Made by a program: the position numbers and the translations under genes. From an uncultured Ellagibacter sp. (GTDB taxonomy: Bacteria > Actinomycetota > Coriobacteriia > Coriobacteriales > Eggerthellaceae), in contig CAKTSW010000023.1 in assembly GCA_934613165.1 (NCBI GenBank), positions 1 to 10,891 of the forward strand: a stretch of DNA of 10,891 bases, written 5' to 3'. This document shows, piece after piece, positions 1-6,669 of this stretch (the stretch's first letter is position 1; every line of letters begins with the position of its first letter). Under the pieces are notes generated by a model, which was not told the origin of the DNA, did no database searches, and saw only the letters and a program-made list of their open reading frames with translations.

Positions 1-440
1 AACGGCGTCCGAACTGGCGATTTCCATAGACATCGACGACTTTCCGAGCCATGACAGGCTGGCATCGTATTGCGGGCTGGCGCCCCGCAACCGCCGATCG
101 GGCACGTCCGTGTCGTCCGTGTCGGCGTCCCGGCAGGGAAACAAGCGGCTGAAGAACCTGCTCATCTTCTCGTGCAACTGCCTCGCCCGTACCGACGGGC
201 GGTGGGGCGAGTACTACGCCCGCTGCCGCGGCCGCGGCATGCCGCACGGCAAGGCGCTCAAGGCCGTCGCGAGAAAGCGGCTGAAGGTGATCTACGCCGT
301 CATGAGGGACAAGGTTCCTTACGTCGCGTAAAAGCTCCGCGGCGTAACGTTGGTTACGCAGCCCGCTGGGGCTTGCGTGAGCTTGCCCAAATTCCGCGCC
401 CTATCGAAGAATTAAGGGTTGACGAAACTATAGGAACACC
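1..440 (+). mobile_element. IS110-family insertion sequence, 3' part (left side outside window)
   Basis: The segment holds the C-terminal coding part of an IS110-type transposase followed by about 110 nt of non-coding DNA. The stretch TTGACGAAACTATAGG (419-434), followed by AACACC, resembles the right-end sequence I remember from many IS110 elements, so the element probably ends near 440. IS110 elements make no long terminal inverted repeats and usually no target duplication, so the exact edge cannot be fixed from one side. The RNA guide (bridge RNA) of typical IS110 members lies at the other end and would be outside this window. Whether the full element is intact is unknown. Confidence 0.7.
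2..331 (+). CDS. IS110-family transposase, C-terminal fragment (cut by window edge)
   Basis: An open frame runs in from the window edge and gives 109 residues to a TAA at 329. It carries the hallmark of the IS110 C-terminal domain (Transposase_20): a helix-hairpin-helix region around LASYCGLAPRN, a serine-rich stretch, then RQGNKRLKNLL and a basic tail ending KVIYAVMRDKVPY. In the family this domain supplies a catalytic serine that works with an N-terminal RuvC-like DEDD domain to recombine DNA under guide-RNA direction. Several serines lie in the right stretch, but I cannot tell which is catalytic. Any start codon inside the window (for example at 110) would be internal, since the homology begins upstream of it. 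The gene is partial here because of the window edge and shows no visible frameshift. Confidence 0.88.
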   Translation, partial: TASELAISIDIDDFPSHDRLASYCGLAPRNRRSGTSVSSVSASRQGNKRLKNLLIFSCNCLARTDGRWGEYYARCRGRGMPHGKALKAVARKRLKVIYAVMRDKVPYVA

Positions 441-528
441 CCCCGATAATCTGCTACCAGGGCGAATACCGGCGCAAGCAGAGCTTTCCCGATAATCGCG
501 AAAACCACAGGAAGCTAAGGGGTCAACC

Positions 529-789
529 ATGGTCATGTCGTCTACTATCATCATCCTTTTCTTGTTTCTCATCGTTTGCTACATAGTCGCTTGGGTGCTT
601 ACCATGACCATCGTCACCCAAGCGGCAAAGGACAAAGAGTATTCGCACCTCAGCGGAAAGCTATGGTTCATCGGCTTTTTTGGCCTTATTTTCACGCCCG
701 CAATCATCGTCGCAGCACTGCCCGATAAAGCAAGCGGCAAACACCGAGCAGAAAAAGCATCACTCAACAACGAGCTTCCCGCTCTTTAG
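529..789 (+). CDS. Small two-helix membrane protein, unknown function
   Basis: The product is 86 aa with no family I recognise. Two hydrophobic segments are clear: residues about 4-28 (STIIILFLFLIVCYIVAWVL and on) and about 44-66 (KLWFIGFFGLIFTPAIIVAA). A charged tail with several Lys and Glu follows. No cleavable signal peptide or lipobox is seen. The ATG at 529 is preceded by AAGGGG at 517-522, a usable ribosome site; an ATG two codons later (535) is an alternative start. Its TAG overlaps the ribosome site of the next gene, with only 11 nt between the genes, so the two are very likely co-transcribed and may form a membrane pair. The base composition is lower in GC than the genes on the right side of the window, in line with acquired DNA. 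Confidence 0.8.
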   Translation: MVMSSTIIILFLFLIVCYIVAWVLTMTIVTQAAKDKEYSHLSGKLWFIGFFGLIFTPAIIVAALPDKASGKHRAEKASLNNELPAL

Positions 790-800
790 GTGGTTTTGCA

Positions 801-2378
801 ATGAGCACATACAAAGTCGTCTTCAAAGCGGACCATAAAACAGCGGGACCCTACGCTCTTACTTGGGAACCGGAGTGTCCGATTCAAATTACCGCTGTGC
901 AAGTTTCCCGAAACGTCGATTCGTCCGCAACATTTCTGCAAGTGAAAGTTCGCAACGTTTCGAGCGAAAATGTTTCTTCAATTGCAGTCGAATTGGAAGC
1001 TCATCTAACAGATGACAAAACGGCACGCACTTCGCTTGAATACCTGGACGTCGACATCGCGCCTGCCGCTGAAAGAGTACTCAAACCACGGCAACTCTCT
1101 CACGCCAACATTACTGCCTGCAAGCTCGCCATTGCCAGGATCGGCGATTCGAAAGGGATATGGCAGTCAACCGGTTCAGCAAAACCACGTCCGACACGTA
1201 AAGAGCTGCAATTATCCCCCAAGGCGTTCGCCCAAAGGGCACGTTCCCTTGGCGACAAAGCAGGTGACCTTACCATCAAGGGAGCAGTCCAAGACCATGG
1301 AACATGGTGGGTTTGCGCGTGCGGTCAAGCCAACGTAAACAGAGACACTTGTTGCGCGTGCGGCAGCAAAAAGAAAGCGCTTATCGAAAACGAAAACGAG
1401 ATCGAACTGCTCAAGAAAGCCGATGCCTATTCCGAGCGAATCTATAAGGAGGCTACCGGACTTGCAAAAGAAGGTGCGAAACCCGACGACCTCAGAAAAG
1501 CGATCAGCCTTCTAGAGTCTGTTCCCGATTGGAAAGATGCAGGATCGCAGACAGAACGATATCGCGAGAAACTAACCGAAAAAGAAACCGCCCAGCACAA
1601 GAAAACCCGCAAAATCACCATTGCGACCGTATCGGCGCTGGCGGGAGTCGCCGCAATCATCGCCCTTGCGGTTTTCGCCGTTATCCCCGTCGTTCAATAC
1701 GGCAAAGCCGCCCAACTCGTAGATGAAGCCGATTTTGAAGCGGCAGTTGATTTAGCAAGCAAAATTGGCGGCATCAAGAGCGGCAATGCTCAATCGCTCA
1801 AAGAGGAGGCTCAGTATCAGTACGCAGTCGGCAACCTTAATCGAGGGAGCAAAACGACCTACGAGTACCTCAAGGAGTTAAGCGCAAAGAACTATGAAGA
1901 CTCCGGTGCTTTATTCGATGAATACTTCAGTCCGAAAGTTGAAATTGCTTTGGTACCGTACAATGACATCCCAACAGAAAACGACTGGAGCTCCTCGCCA
2001 GTAATTGCGGAGATGTGGAATACATCATCGAATCGTGTTTACGGGTCAAACGTATACGACATCTGGATTCGAGCCTACTGCCCTATCGAAAACACGCTAG
2101 AAACCACAGTCGATATTTCAACTTATGCTCAATATGGGTCTAAAGCTCCCGAATGGGTTAACGAAAATGCGTCTTCCTTATTTGGGACAACGAATAAACA
2201 CACCTTTCACCCAGGGACAAATGCTTGGTGCATGAGTATAAAACATTACAGCCAAACAGGTCTTAGACTGAGCACGTATAGCAGCGGCAGAAAAGACATC
2301 TCTGCACGTGTTATGGTCAAAAATGAAGAGGGGGAGACGCTATGCGAAAAAGAGCTTCAATTACCCAACTACCTGTGA
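801..2378 (+). CDS. Zinc-finger / single-helix membrane protein with TPR-like repeats, unknown function
   Basis: The product is 525 aa and modular. Residues 1-120 look beta-rich. Residues 170-187 form a zinc finger: W170, C172-x-C174, N178, C184-x2-C187. This resembles a RanBP2-type finger except that the first pair is CxC. Residues about 205-262 are helical and TPR-like (AISLLESVPDWKDA). One strong membrane helix spans about 272-298, preceded by a basic stretch (KKTRK). Another helical TPR-like pair follows at 300-372, with KELSAKNYEDSGALF echoing the first repeat. Residues 375-525 are again beta-rich, rich in Asn, Ser, Tyr and Thr, and probably extracytoplasmic. The basic side at the N-terminal face of the helix suggests that the finger is inside and the C-terminal domain outside (positive-inside rule, inference). 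The ATG at 801 has AGGTGG at 788-793. It is tightly coupled to the small membrane gene upstream. A role in envelope sensing or stress is possible but not shown. Confidence 0.85.
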   Translation: MSTYKVVFKADHKTAGPYALTWEPECPIQITAVQVSRNVDSSATFLQVKVRNVSSENVSSIAVELEAHLTDDKTARTSLEYLDVDIAPAAERVLKPRQLSHANITACKLAIARIGDSKGIWQSTGSAKPRPTRKELQLSPKAFAQRARSLGDKAGDLTIKGAVQDHGTWWVCACGQANVNRDTCCACGSKKKALIENENEIELLKKADAYSERIYKEATGLAKEGAKPDDLRKAISLLESVPDWKDAGSQTERYREKLTEKETAQHKKTRKITIATVSALAGVAAIIALAVFAVIPVVQYGKAAQLVDEADFEAAVDLASKIGGIKSGNAQSLKEEAQYQYAVGNLNRGSKTTYEYLKELSAKNYEDSGALFDEYFSPKVEIALVPYNDIPTENDWSSSPVIAEMWNTSSNRVYGSNVYDIWIRAYCPIENTLETTVDISTYAQYGSKAPEWVNENASSLFGTTNKHTFHPGTNAWCMSIKHYSQTGLRLSTYSSGRKDISARVMVKNEEGETLCEKELQLPNYL

Positions 2379-2423
2379 CCTGACGGCGACAGAACATTTA
2401 CCCGGGCGAGGAGCTTTTTCGCA

Positions 2424-3080
2424 ATGCACGCCTTCAAATTCACCCAGCTTCAATATATTCAAAGCGCAATCGAATACGGAGCATTCGCTTCACCGATTAT
2501 CGCCCTGAACGACCCCTACGAATGGCAGGGGATACGCTATCCAGATTCATTTAGGGTTTGTTGTCTCACGTCAGCCCCTTTCAAAATGCTTATGTGGTCG
2601 CATTACGCGAAGCATGAAGGCTGTCGCATCGACTTCTCTTTCGACGAGCGGTGCGACAGCGTCCTGCGGCCCGTCACATATACCGACGAGTTTGTTGATC
2701 ACACCACGCTCAACAAAAAGGAGCTCATCGATCATCTTTACACCAAGGGTGCCGAATGGAAATACGAAGACGAGGTACGAGCTGTCTGGCAGAAGGAGTC
2801 GATAACGCAAGAACGCGACAATAGCCCTTGGATTGAAGACTTGGAAGGCAACGTATTCCTGCATGGCGCAGTGCGGCGAATCACATTCGGTTTACTTTCG
2901 GAAAACAATCAGGAGCAGTATGCTCGCGCGCTGCAACTCATCAAACGCGCAAACTTGAACAGAAACGACGACGTCAAAATAGAAGTTTGTAAATGCAGAA
3001 TGAAGAAAGGCTCCTATCAACTTACTTATGATAGGCAATTCGATTATCTGGAAGAAATCGACAAGCTCGAAAGACGGTAG
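2424..3080 (+). CDS. DUF2971 domain protein
   Basis: The product is 218 aa. The pattern matches DUF2971 as I know it: an opening FKF with aromatic residues, LNDPYEW at 28-34, CLTSAPFKMLMWSHYAKHEG at 47-66, a Tyr-rich strand around 82-88, and KGAEWKYEDEVR at 108-119. The biochemical function of the family is not established to my knowledge. Members are common in accessory and mobile DNA and sometimes sit near defence genes. At 218 aa this copy is somewhat shorter than many family members. The ATG at 2424 follows GCGAGGAG (2406-2413) with a 10-nt spacer, a good ribosome site. It lies 45 nt after the zinc-finger gene in the same direction, with no terminator seen between them, so it is probably the third gene of that transcript. 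A mazEF pair follows immediately. Confidence 0.82.
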   Translation: MHAFKFTQLQYIQSAIEYGAFASPIIALNDPYEWQGIRYPDSFRVCCLTSAPFKMLMWSHYAKHEGCRIDFSFDERCDSVLRPVTYTDEFVDHTTLNKKELIDHLYTKGAEWKYEDEVRAVWQKESITQERDNSPWIEDLEGNVFLHGAVRRITFGLLSENNQEQYARALQLIKRANLNRNDDVKIEVCKCRMKKGSYQLTYDRQFDYLEEIDKLERR

Positions 3081-3086
3081 CCGTGC

Positions 3087-3122
3087 TACAATAGTTATAC
3101 TAAGATATAACTCTGAAGGGAG
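3087..3122 (+). promoter_or_regulatory. Probable mazEF promoter with palindromic operator and ribosome site
   Basis: A perfect inverted repeat lies at 3093-3112: AGTTATA, six-base spacer, TATAACT. It overlaps two candidate -10 elements, TACAAT at 3087-3092 and TATACT at 3096-3101. No convincing -35 is visible for either. The ribosome site GAAGGGAG (3115-3122) is 5 nt before the mazE ATG. In the MazEF family the antitoxin, alone or with toxin, binds palindromes over its own promoter and represses it. This position and symmetry fit that model. The binding itself is inferred. Confidence 0.65.
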
Positions 3123-3127
3123 CAGCC

Positions 3128-3427
3128 ATGCCTTCTGCGACGATTCGAGCTTGGGGCAATAGCAAAGGGCTCATCATCCCGAAGCAGATATGCGACTTGA
3201 TGGGCTTTTCCGCAGGCGACAAGGTGACCATCAAGCCGAACGCCAAGCACTCCGCTATAGAAATCACCCCGGCAAAGCAGAAGTATTCCCGCGAGAAAAA
3301 GCTAACCGCCGAGGAAGTCTTTTCGAGCTGGTGCGGCACGTATACGGTGCCCCCCGACTTGAAGAGAGACGACTCGAAGGGCGAGGAATGCTCCTGGGGC
3401 GAACCTGTCGGCAGGGAGATGTGGTAA
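3128..3427 (+). CDS. mazE: MazE-type antitoxin (AbrB/SpoVT fold)
   Basis: The product is 99 aa. The N-terminal half has the swapped-hairpin AbrB/MazE DNA-binding pattern: IRAWGNSKGLIIPKQICDLM at 6-25, then GFSAGDKVTI at 26-35. The C-terminal half is charged and presumably flexible, ending WGEPVGREMW, the kind of tail MazE uses to wrap the toxin. Role: neutralise the adjacent MazF-type endoribonuclease and repress the operon. The ATG at 3128 has a strong ribosome site 5 nt upstream. The stop at 3425-3427 is 2 nt before the toxin start, the usual antitoxin-first order with translational coupling. The symbol is by family; orthology to E. coli mazE is not implied. Confidence 0.9.
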   Translation: MPSATIRAWGNSKGLIIPKQICDLMGFSAGDKVTIKPNAKHSAIEITPAKQKYSREKKLTAEEVFSSWCGTYTVPPDLKRDDSKGEECSWGEPVGREMW

Positions 3428-3429
3428 AC

Positions 3430-3756
3430 ATGCTTTGCGAGCAGGGCGAGGTCCTGTACATTGATTTCGAGCCGCACATCGGCCATGAACCGGCGAAGTA
3501 TCGACCCGCAATCGTACTAAGCGCTGATGCCTTCAACCGTGCGTCATCGATGACGGTGGTCGCGCCGATTACTTCGACCGACAACGGCTATCCGATGCAC
3601 GCGAGAATCGATTGCGAAGACGTGTCCGGCTTCGCCTGCATCGAGCAGCTGAGAGCCGTCGACCTCGGCGCGAGGAAGGCAAAGCGCGTCGGCTTCGCCG
3701 ACGAAGACCAAATGAACAAGCTACTCACGCTGGTAGGAGCGGTGTTCAACATATAA
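3430..3756 (+). CDS. mazF: MazF/PemK-type endoribonuclease toxin
   Basis: The product is 108 aa, normal length for MazF. Family landmarks are present: GEVLYIDFEP at 6-15, KYRPAIVLS at 23-31, VVAPITSTDNGYP at 43-55, GFACIEQLRAVDL at 67-79. By alignment from memory with E. coli MazF, R25 corresponds to catalytic R29 and T48 to T52, so the active site looks intact. MazF toxins cut single-stranded RNA at short sequence motifs; the motif here cannot be predicted. I chose ATG 3430 because the homology starts there and it follows the mazE stop directly. The frame stays open further upstream, but that part overlaps mazE in another frame and has no MazF similarity. GGGAG at 3414-3418 may serve as ribosome site. 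The terminator hairpin at 3773-3802 lies just downstream. Confidence 0.92.
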   Translation: MLCEQGEVLYIDFEPHIGHEPAKYRPAIVLSADAFNRASSMTVVAPITSTDNGYPMHARIDCEDVSGFACIEQLRAVDLGARKAKRVGFADEDQMNKLLTLVGAVFNI

Positions 3757-3772
3757 CGCAAGAAACCCCGGT

Positions 3773-3802
3773 GGCGGGCGCTCGTTTTTTCGAGTGCCCG
3801 CC
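3773..3802. terminator. Hairpin terminator between convergent mazF and peptidase genes
   Basis: GGCGGGCGCTCG (3773-3784) pairs with CGAGTGCCCGCC (3791-3802) across a six-T loop, giving a 12-bp stem with one G-U wobble in the + strand RNA. There is no clean U-tract on the + side. On the - side the stem is followed by a short T-containing stretch (GGGGTTTCTTG). It lies between the stops of two convergent genes and could serve both. Confidence 0.7.
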
Positions 3803-3816
3803 GGGAGGCCGCACCG

Positions 3817-5217
3817 TTACGCGAGTTCGGCGTCCAGGTACAGCACGGCGCGAACGTAGATGGCGATCGCGTCTTTCAGGCTTTCGATCGAAACCGCCTC
3901 GTCGGGGCCGTGGGCGCGGCCCTTCCCTTCTTCGCCGGGAAACGCCGCAGCCTCCGCATCGCGCCGCCCGGGCCCGAAGCCGATAGCGCCCGGAATCCAC
4001 CGTGCATGGGTTCCGCCGCCCATGGCGTAAGGCGCCAGGTTCGTCCCAAGCTGGTCGTTGACGATGTTCGACAAGGCTTTCACCCGCGATGACGCAGGGT
4101 CAACGCGATACCCCGGGCTTTCGGCCACCACGCTGAGCGAGAATCCGGCGCGACCCGCCGCGTCAGTTGCCGCCGCAAGCAAGCGGTTCCTATCCGCGGA
4201 AACCGGGTACCGCATGTTCGTCTCGATCGTGAGCACCCCGCCGTCAAGCCGGGCGGATGTCGCGACGCAGGTCGTGTCGCCAAGCTCCTCGTCGTGCGCG
4301 GCGGCACCCAGGAAAGCGCCGTCGTACCCGGTGAACGCCTGCTCGATGAAGCGCATGGCGCGACGGGTATCGGGCGAAAGCTCCTCGCGCCCCGCCAAGC
4401 GCCCGGCCGCGAGCGCGACGGCGTTTCGGCCGTGCTCGGGAAACGCCGCGTGCGCCGCGCGTCCGTACACCTGGTCGCGAATGTTTCCCTGATCCGTCTT
4501 GACCTCGTATCGAACCAGGTCGGGAACGGCATTGTGCATCGTCCCGCCCTCGAATCGAAGCAGCGCGTCGTCGTTAAGGCTCGCCTTCAGCGCGAACGCG
4601 ACGATGCCCTTCTCGGCGAAGCACACGGGGAAGTAGGCGTCGGACACAAGGCTCGCCGCCGGGCGGTCGATGTGCCGCACCAGGTATTTCACGTCCTCCA
4701 TGCCGCGTTCCTCGTCGCAACCGCCGTAGAGCACCACGTCGTGGCGAAGCGGCACCCGGGCCTCCCGCAAGTATCGTAGCGCGAAGAGCACCGAGGCGAA
4801 CGCTCCCTTGTTGTCCGATGACCCGCGTCCGAACAGCCACCCGTCGCGAACGTACGGCGTGAACGGGTCGGCAGACCACCCTTCTTCACCAGGAGAAACG
4901 ACGTCAAGGTGGGAAAAAAACGCGATCGCCTCCCGCGCTTTACCCAGCTCGTTAGGCGACGGCACCGAAAGCCGCGCCGACATCGCGTAGTACCCGTGGT
5001 TTTCCCACTGCAGGCCGTAGCGCTCGACGATCGCGCGCGTCTCGTCGACGATGCGCGCGCAGCCCTCGCCGAACGGGTGCGCGGCATCCGGGTCGAACGC
5101 CGCGCCTACGCTGGGGACGCGCACAAGGTCACTCACCACGTCGACGAGCTCGCCTTCGTGCGCGTCTATCCATGCCGTAAGGCCTTCGGGGGCGCGAGCC
5201 GTTTCCACAGCAGACAT
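3817..5217 (-). CDS. M20-family dipeptidase (PepV/Sapep type)
   Basis: The product is 466 aa, typical for this di-zinc metallopeptidase family. Metal and catalytic motifs appear in order: HLDVV with H103 and D105, GRGSSDNKGA with bridging D135, GCDEE with E169/E170, VSDAYFP with D193, GGGTHAR at 400-406, and AHGPDE with H436. The lid/dimerisation domain lies roughly at 200-375, with H256 in GRAAHAAFPEHG. Relatives cleave dipeptides or short peptides in the cytoplasm. The ATG overlaps the stop of the aldo/keto reductase gene by one base (TAATG), and only a weak AAGG lies upstream, so translation is probably coupled to that gene. It is the last gene of the leftward operon. Behind a methionine importer, hydrolysis of Met-containing peptides is conceivable but unproven. 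A substrate such as a beta-alanyl or D-amino-acid peptide cannot be excluded. Confidence 0.9.
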   Translation of the reverse strand: MSAVETARAPEGLTAWIDAHEGELVDVVSDLVRVPSVGAAFDPDAAHPFGEGCARIVDETRAIVERYGLQWENHGYYAMSARLSVPSPNELGKAREAIAFFSHLDVVSPGEEGWSADPFTPYVRDGWLFGRGSSDNKGAFASVLFALRYLREARVPLRHDVVLYGGCDEERGMEDVKYLVRHIDRPAASLVSDAYFPVCFAEKGIVAFALKASLNDDALLRFEGGTMHNAVPDLVRYEVKTDQGNIRDQVYGRAAHAAFPEHGRNAVALAAGRLAGREELSPDTRRAMRFIEQAFTGYDGAFLGAAAHDEELGDTTCVATSARLDGGVLTIETNMRYPVSADRNRLLAAATDAAGRAGFSLSVVAESPGYRVDPASSRVKALSNIVNDQLGTNLAPYAMGGGTHARWIPGAIGFGPGRRDAEAAAFPGEEGKGRAHGPDEAVSIESLKDAIAIYVRAVLYLDAELA

Positions 5218-6215
5218 TACTTCGCAACCTTAGAAAGAAGCGCCTGCGCGCGACGGTCGATTTCCTCGATGACGTCCTCGGAAAGCGAAGCCTCCCCCGC
5301 CCGCGCCACGGCGTCGACGTGATGCGGCTTGCGCATACCCACAATAGGGACGAACCCCTTCGCGATGGAGTACGCCACGGAAAGCTCTGCGAGGGTCAGC
5401 CCGTTTTCGGCAGCCACATCATGCTCGAGCCCCTGCGCGAACCGCACGGCCTCGTCGAGCACCGGCTGTTCCCACAGCGCGCCGCCGTCCTTGCGGCTCT
5501 CGTCACCTGAGACGTCATACCCCAAGCCGATCGTGCCCGCCAACAGGCCTTTCTCAAGCGGCGAATACCCATGCACGCTCAGATGATGCTCGCGAGCATA
5601 CGGGAGGATGTCCTTTTCAGGGCCGCGCTCCAGAATGCTGAAGTGCCGCTGGATCATGGCAAGGTTCGCCCCACGATCGAGGAAACTCTGAGCGTAGGCC
5701 GTATCGCAGTTCGAAACCCCCAGCGCGCGAACCTTCCCTTCCTTCACGAATTCTTTCAGGACGTCGATCGTCTCCTCGACCGGCGTCAGGAAGGGCGGGC
5801 ACGCCGGGTTGTGCACGTAGTAGATGTCGATGTAGTCGGTCTGCAGCAGCTTCAGGCTGCGCTCGAGCTCGCGGCGGATGGTGCGCGCGCTCAGGTTGCG
5901 CTTAACGGCATGCCCGTCCCAGGTGAACCGGTAGCTGCCTTCGTCGTCTTCCCACCACAGGCCGCACTTCGTGCTGATGACGGCCTCGTCGCGGCGACCC
6001 TTCAGCGCGCGGCCCAGCACCTCCTCGCTATGCCCGAAACCGTACACCGGGGCGGTGTCGAAGAAATTGATTCCCTCGTCGAGCGCATGCTGAACCGTGC
6101 GCACCGACACGTCGTCGTCGGCATCCGGATAGCGGAACCCACCGCCGAGGCCCATAGCCCCCAGCGTGATCGCCGAAGCCTTGATGCCGGTCGACCCTAT
6201 CTCGACATATCGCAT
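5217..6215 (-). CDS. Aldo/keto reductase
   Basis: The product is 332 aa, one (beta/alpha)8 barrel of normal AKR length. The catalytic tetrad is readable: D53 and Y58 in INFFDTAPVYG, K83 in ISTKCG, H135 in IDIYYVHNP. The NADP-binding side shows GVSNC and a late PIVGMRKPHHVDA segment. The enzyme should reduce an aldehyde or ketone with NAD(P)H in the cytosol; the physiological substrate is not readable from the sequence. The ATG at 6215 has AGGAG upstream and lies 9 nt after the tautomerase-like gene. The TAA overlaps the peptidase ATG by one base. It is probably the fifth non-transport or transport partner in the same transcript after metQ, with a detoxifying or catabolic role as inference. 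Confidence 0.92.
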   Translation of the reverse strand: MRYVEIGSTGIKASAITLGAMGLGGGFRYPDADDDVSVRTVQHALDEGINFFDTAPVYGFGHSEEVLGRALKGRRDEAVISTKCGLWWEDDEGSYRFTWDGHAVKRNLSARTIRRELERSLKLLQTDYIDIYYVHNPACPPFLTPVEETIDVLKEFVKEGKVRALGVSNCDTAYAQSFLDRGANLAMIQRHFSILERGPEKDILPYAREHHLSVHGYSPLEKGLLAGTIGLGYDVSGDESRKDGGALWEQPVLDEAVRFAQGLEHDVAAENGLTLAELSVAYSIAKGFVPIVGMRKPHHVDAVARAGEASLSEDVIEEIDRRAQALLSKVAK

Positions 6216-6224
6216 AAGGCTCTC

Positions 6225-6602
6225 CTACTTGTTCTCGGCGGCAGCCTTGGCATCGAGCCTGAGCACGCCGTTCACGCCGACATTCTGATCCTCGTGGATC
6301 TTCACGATGACGACGCTCGTCACCTCGCCGGCCCCGAAGAACGCATCCACCGCTTCGGCGACGTTCTTCACGAGCACGCGCTTTTGCTCCGTGGTTTTAT
6401 CGGGTGCGGTGTACACGAAGAACGTCAGCTCCGGCTTGTCCTTCTTCGTGAAACGGCTGTCGGGCACAGGGTAGAAATGGATGCTCTTGAGGTTCGACGG
6501 CAAGCCGAGCGCGCTCGTGACCGCATCGCCGGCTTTCGCGACGAACTCCTCTTCGCGCTCCTGCTCGACCTTCGCGTTGCCCGTAACGATAACCGTTGCC
6601 AT
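6225..6602 (-). CDS. Tautomerase-superfamily-like protein lacking the N-terminal proline
   Basis: The product is 125 aa and looks like two beta-alpha-beta units in tandem: about 2-45 (TVIVTG, helix, LKSIHFYPV) and about 57-115 (PELTFFVYT, helix with TTEQKRVLVKNVAEAV, VTSVVIVKIHE, NVGVNGV). The second unit resembles 4-oxalocrotonate tautomerase in its Glu-Gln-Lys helix start and its Gly-Val-Asn-Gly end. Fused or trimeric tautomerases have this length. The enzymes of this superfamily use Pro1 exposed after Met removal, but here the protein begins Met-Ala-Thr. A Pro at 57 starts the second unit but is internal. So either the start is right and the protein is not a classical tautomerase, or the family call is too generous. 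The ATG at 6602 has a good AGGAGA upstream and no alternative start with proline is seen. It lies 67 nt after metQ and 9 nt before the reductase gene. Confidence 0.6.
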   Translation of the reverse strand: MATVIVTGNAKVEQEREEEFVAKAGDAVTSALGLPSNLKSIHFYPVPDSRFTKKDKPELTFFVYTAPDKTTEQKRVLVKNVAEAVDAFFGAGEVTSVVIVKIHEDQNVGVNGVLRLDAKAAAENK

Positions 6603-6669
6603 GATGATCTCCTATCTGAATTCGAATGTTGCTGCTGTTATTTTCTTTATCTCATCAGGTATAATGCCG

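Noticed and set aside
332..440. Guide (bridge) RNA gene in the IS110 3' end
   Set aside because: The region is only about 110 nt with no convincing paired loops. In the classical IS110 group the guide RNA lies at the other end.
70..495. 141-codon + frame over the IS110 region
   Set aside because: It overlaps the transposase frame, is Arg/Pro-rich and has no family signal.
3190..3429. Upstream extension of the MazF frame
   Set aside because: It overlaps mazE in another frame and has no MazF similarity. The MazF fold starts at 3430, right after the mazE stop.
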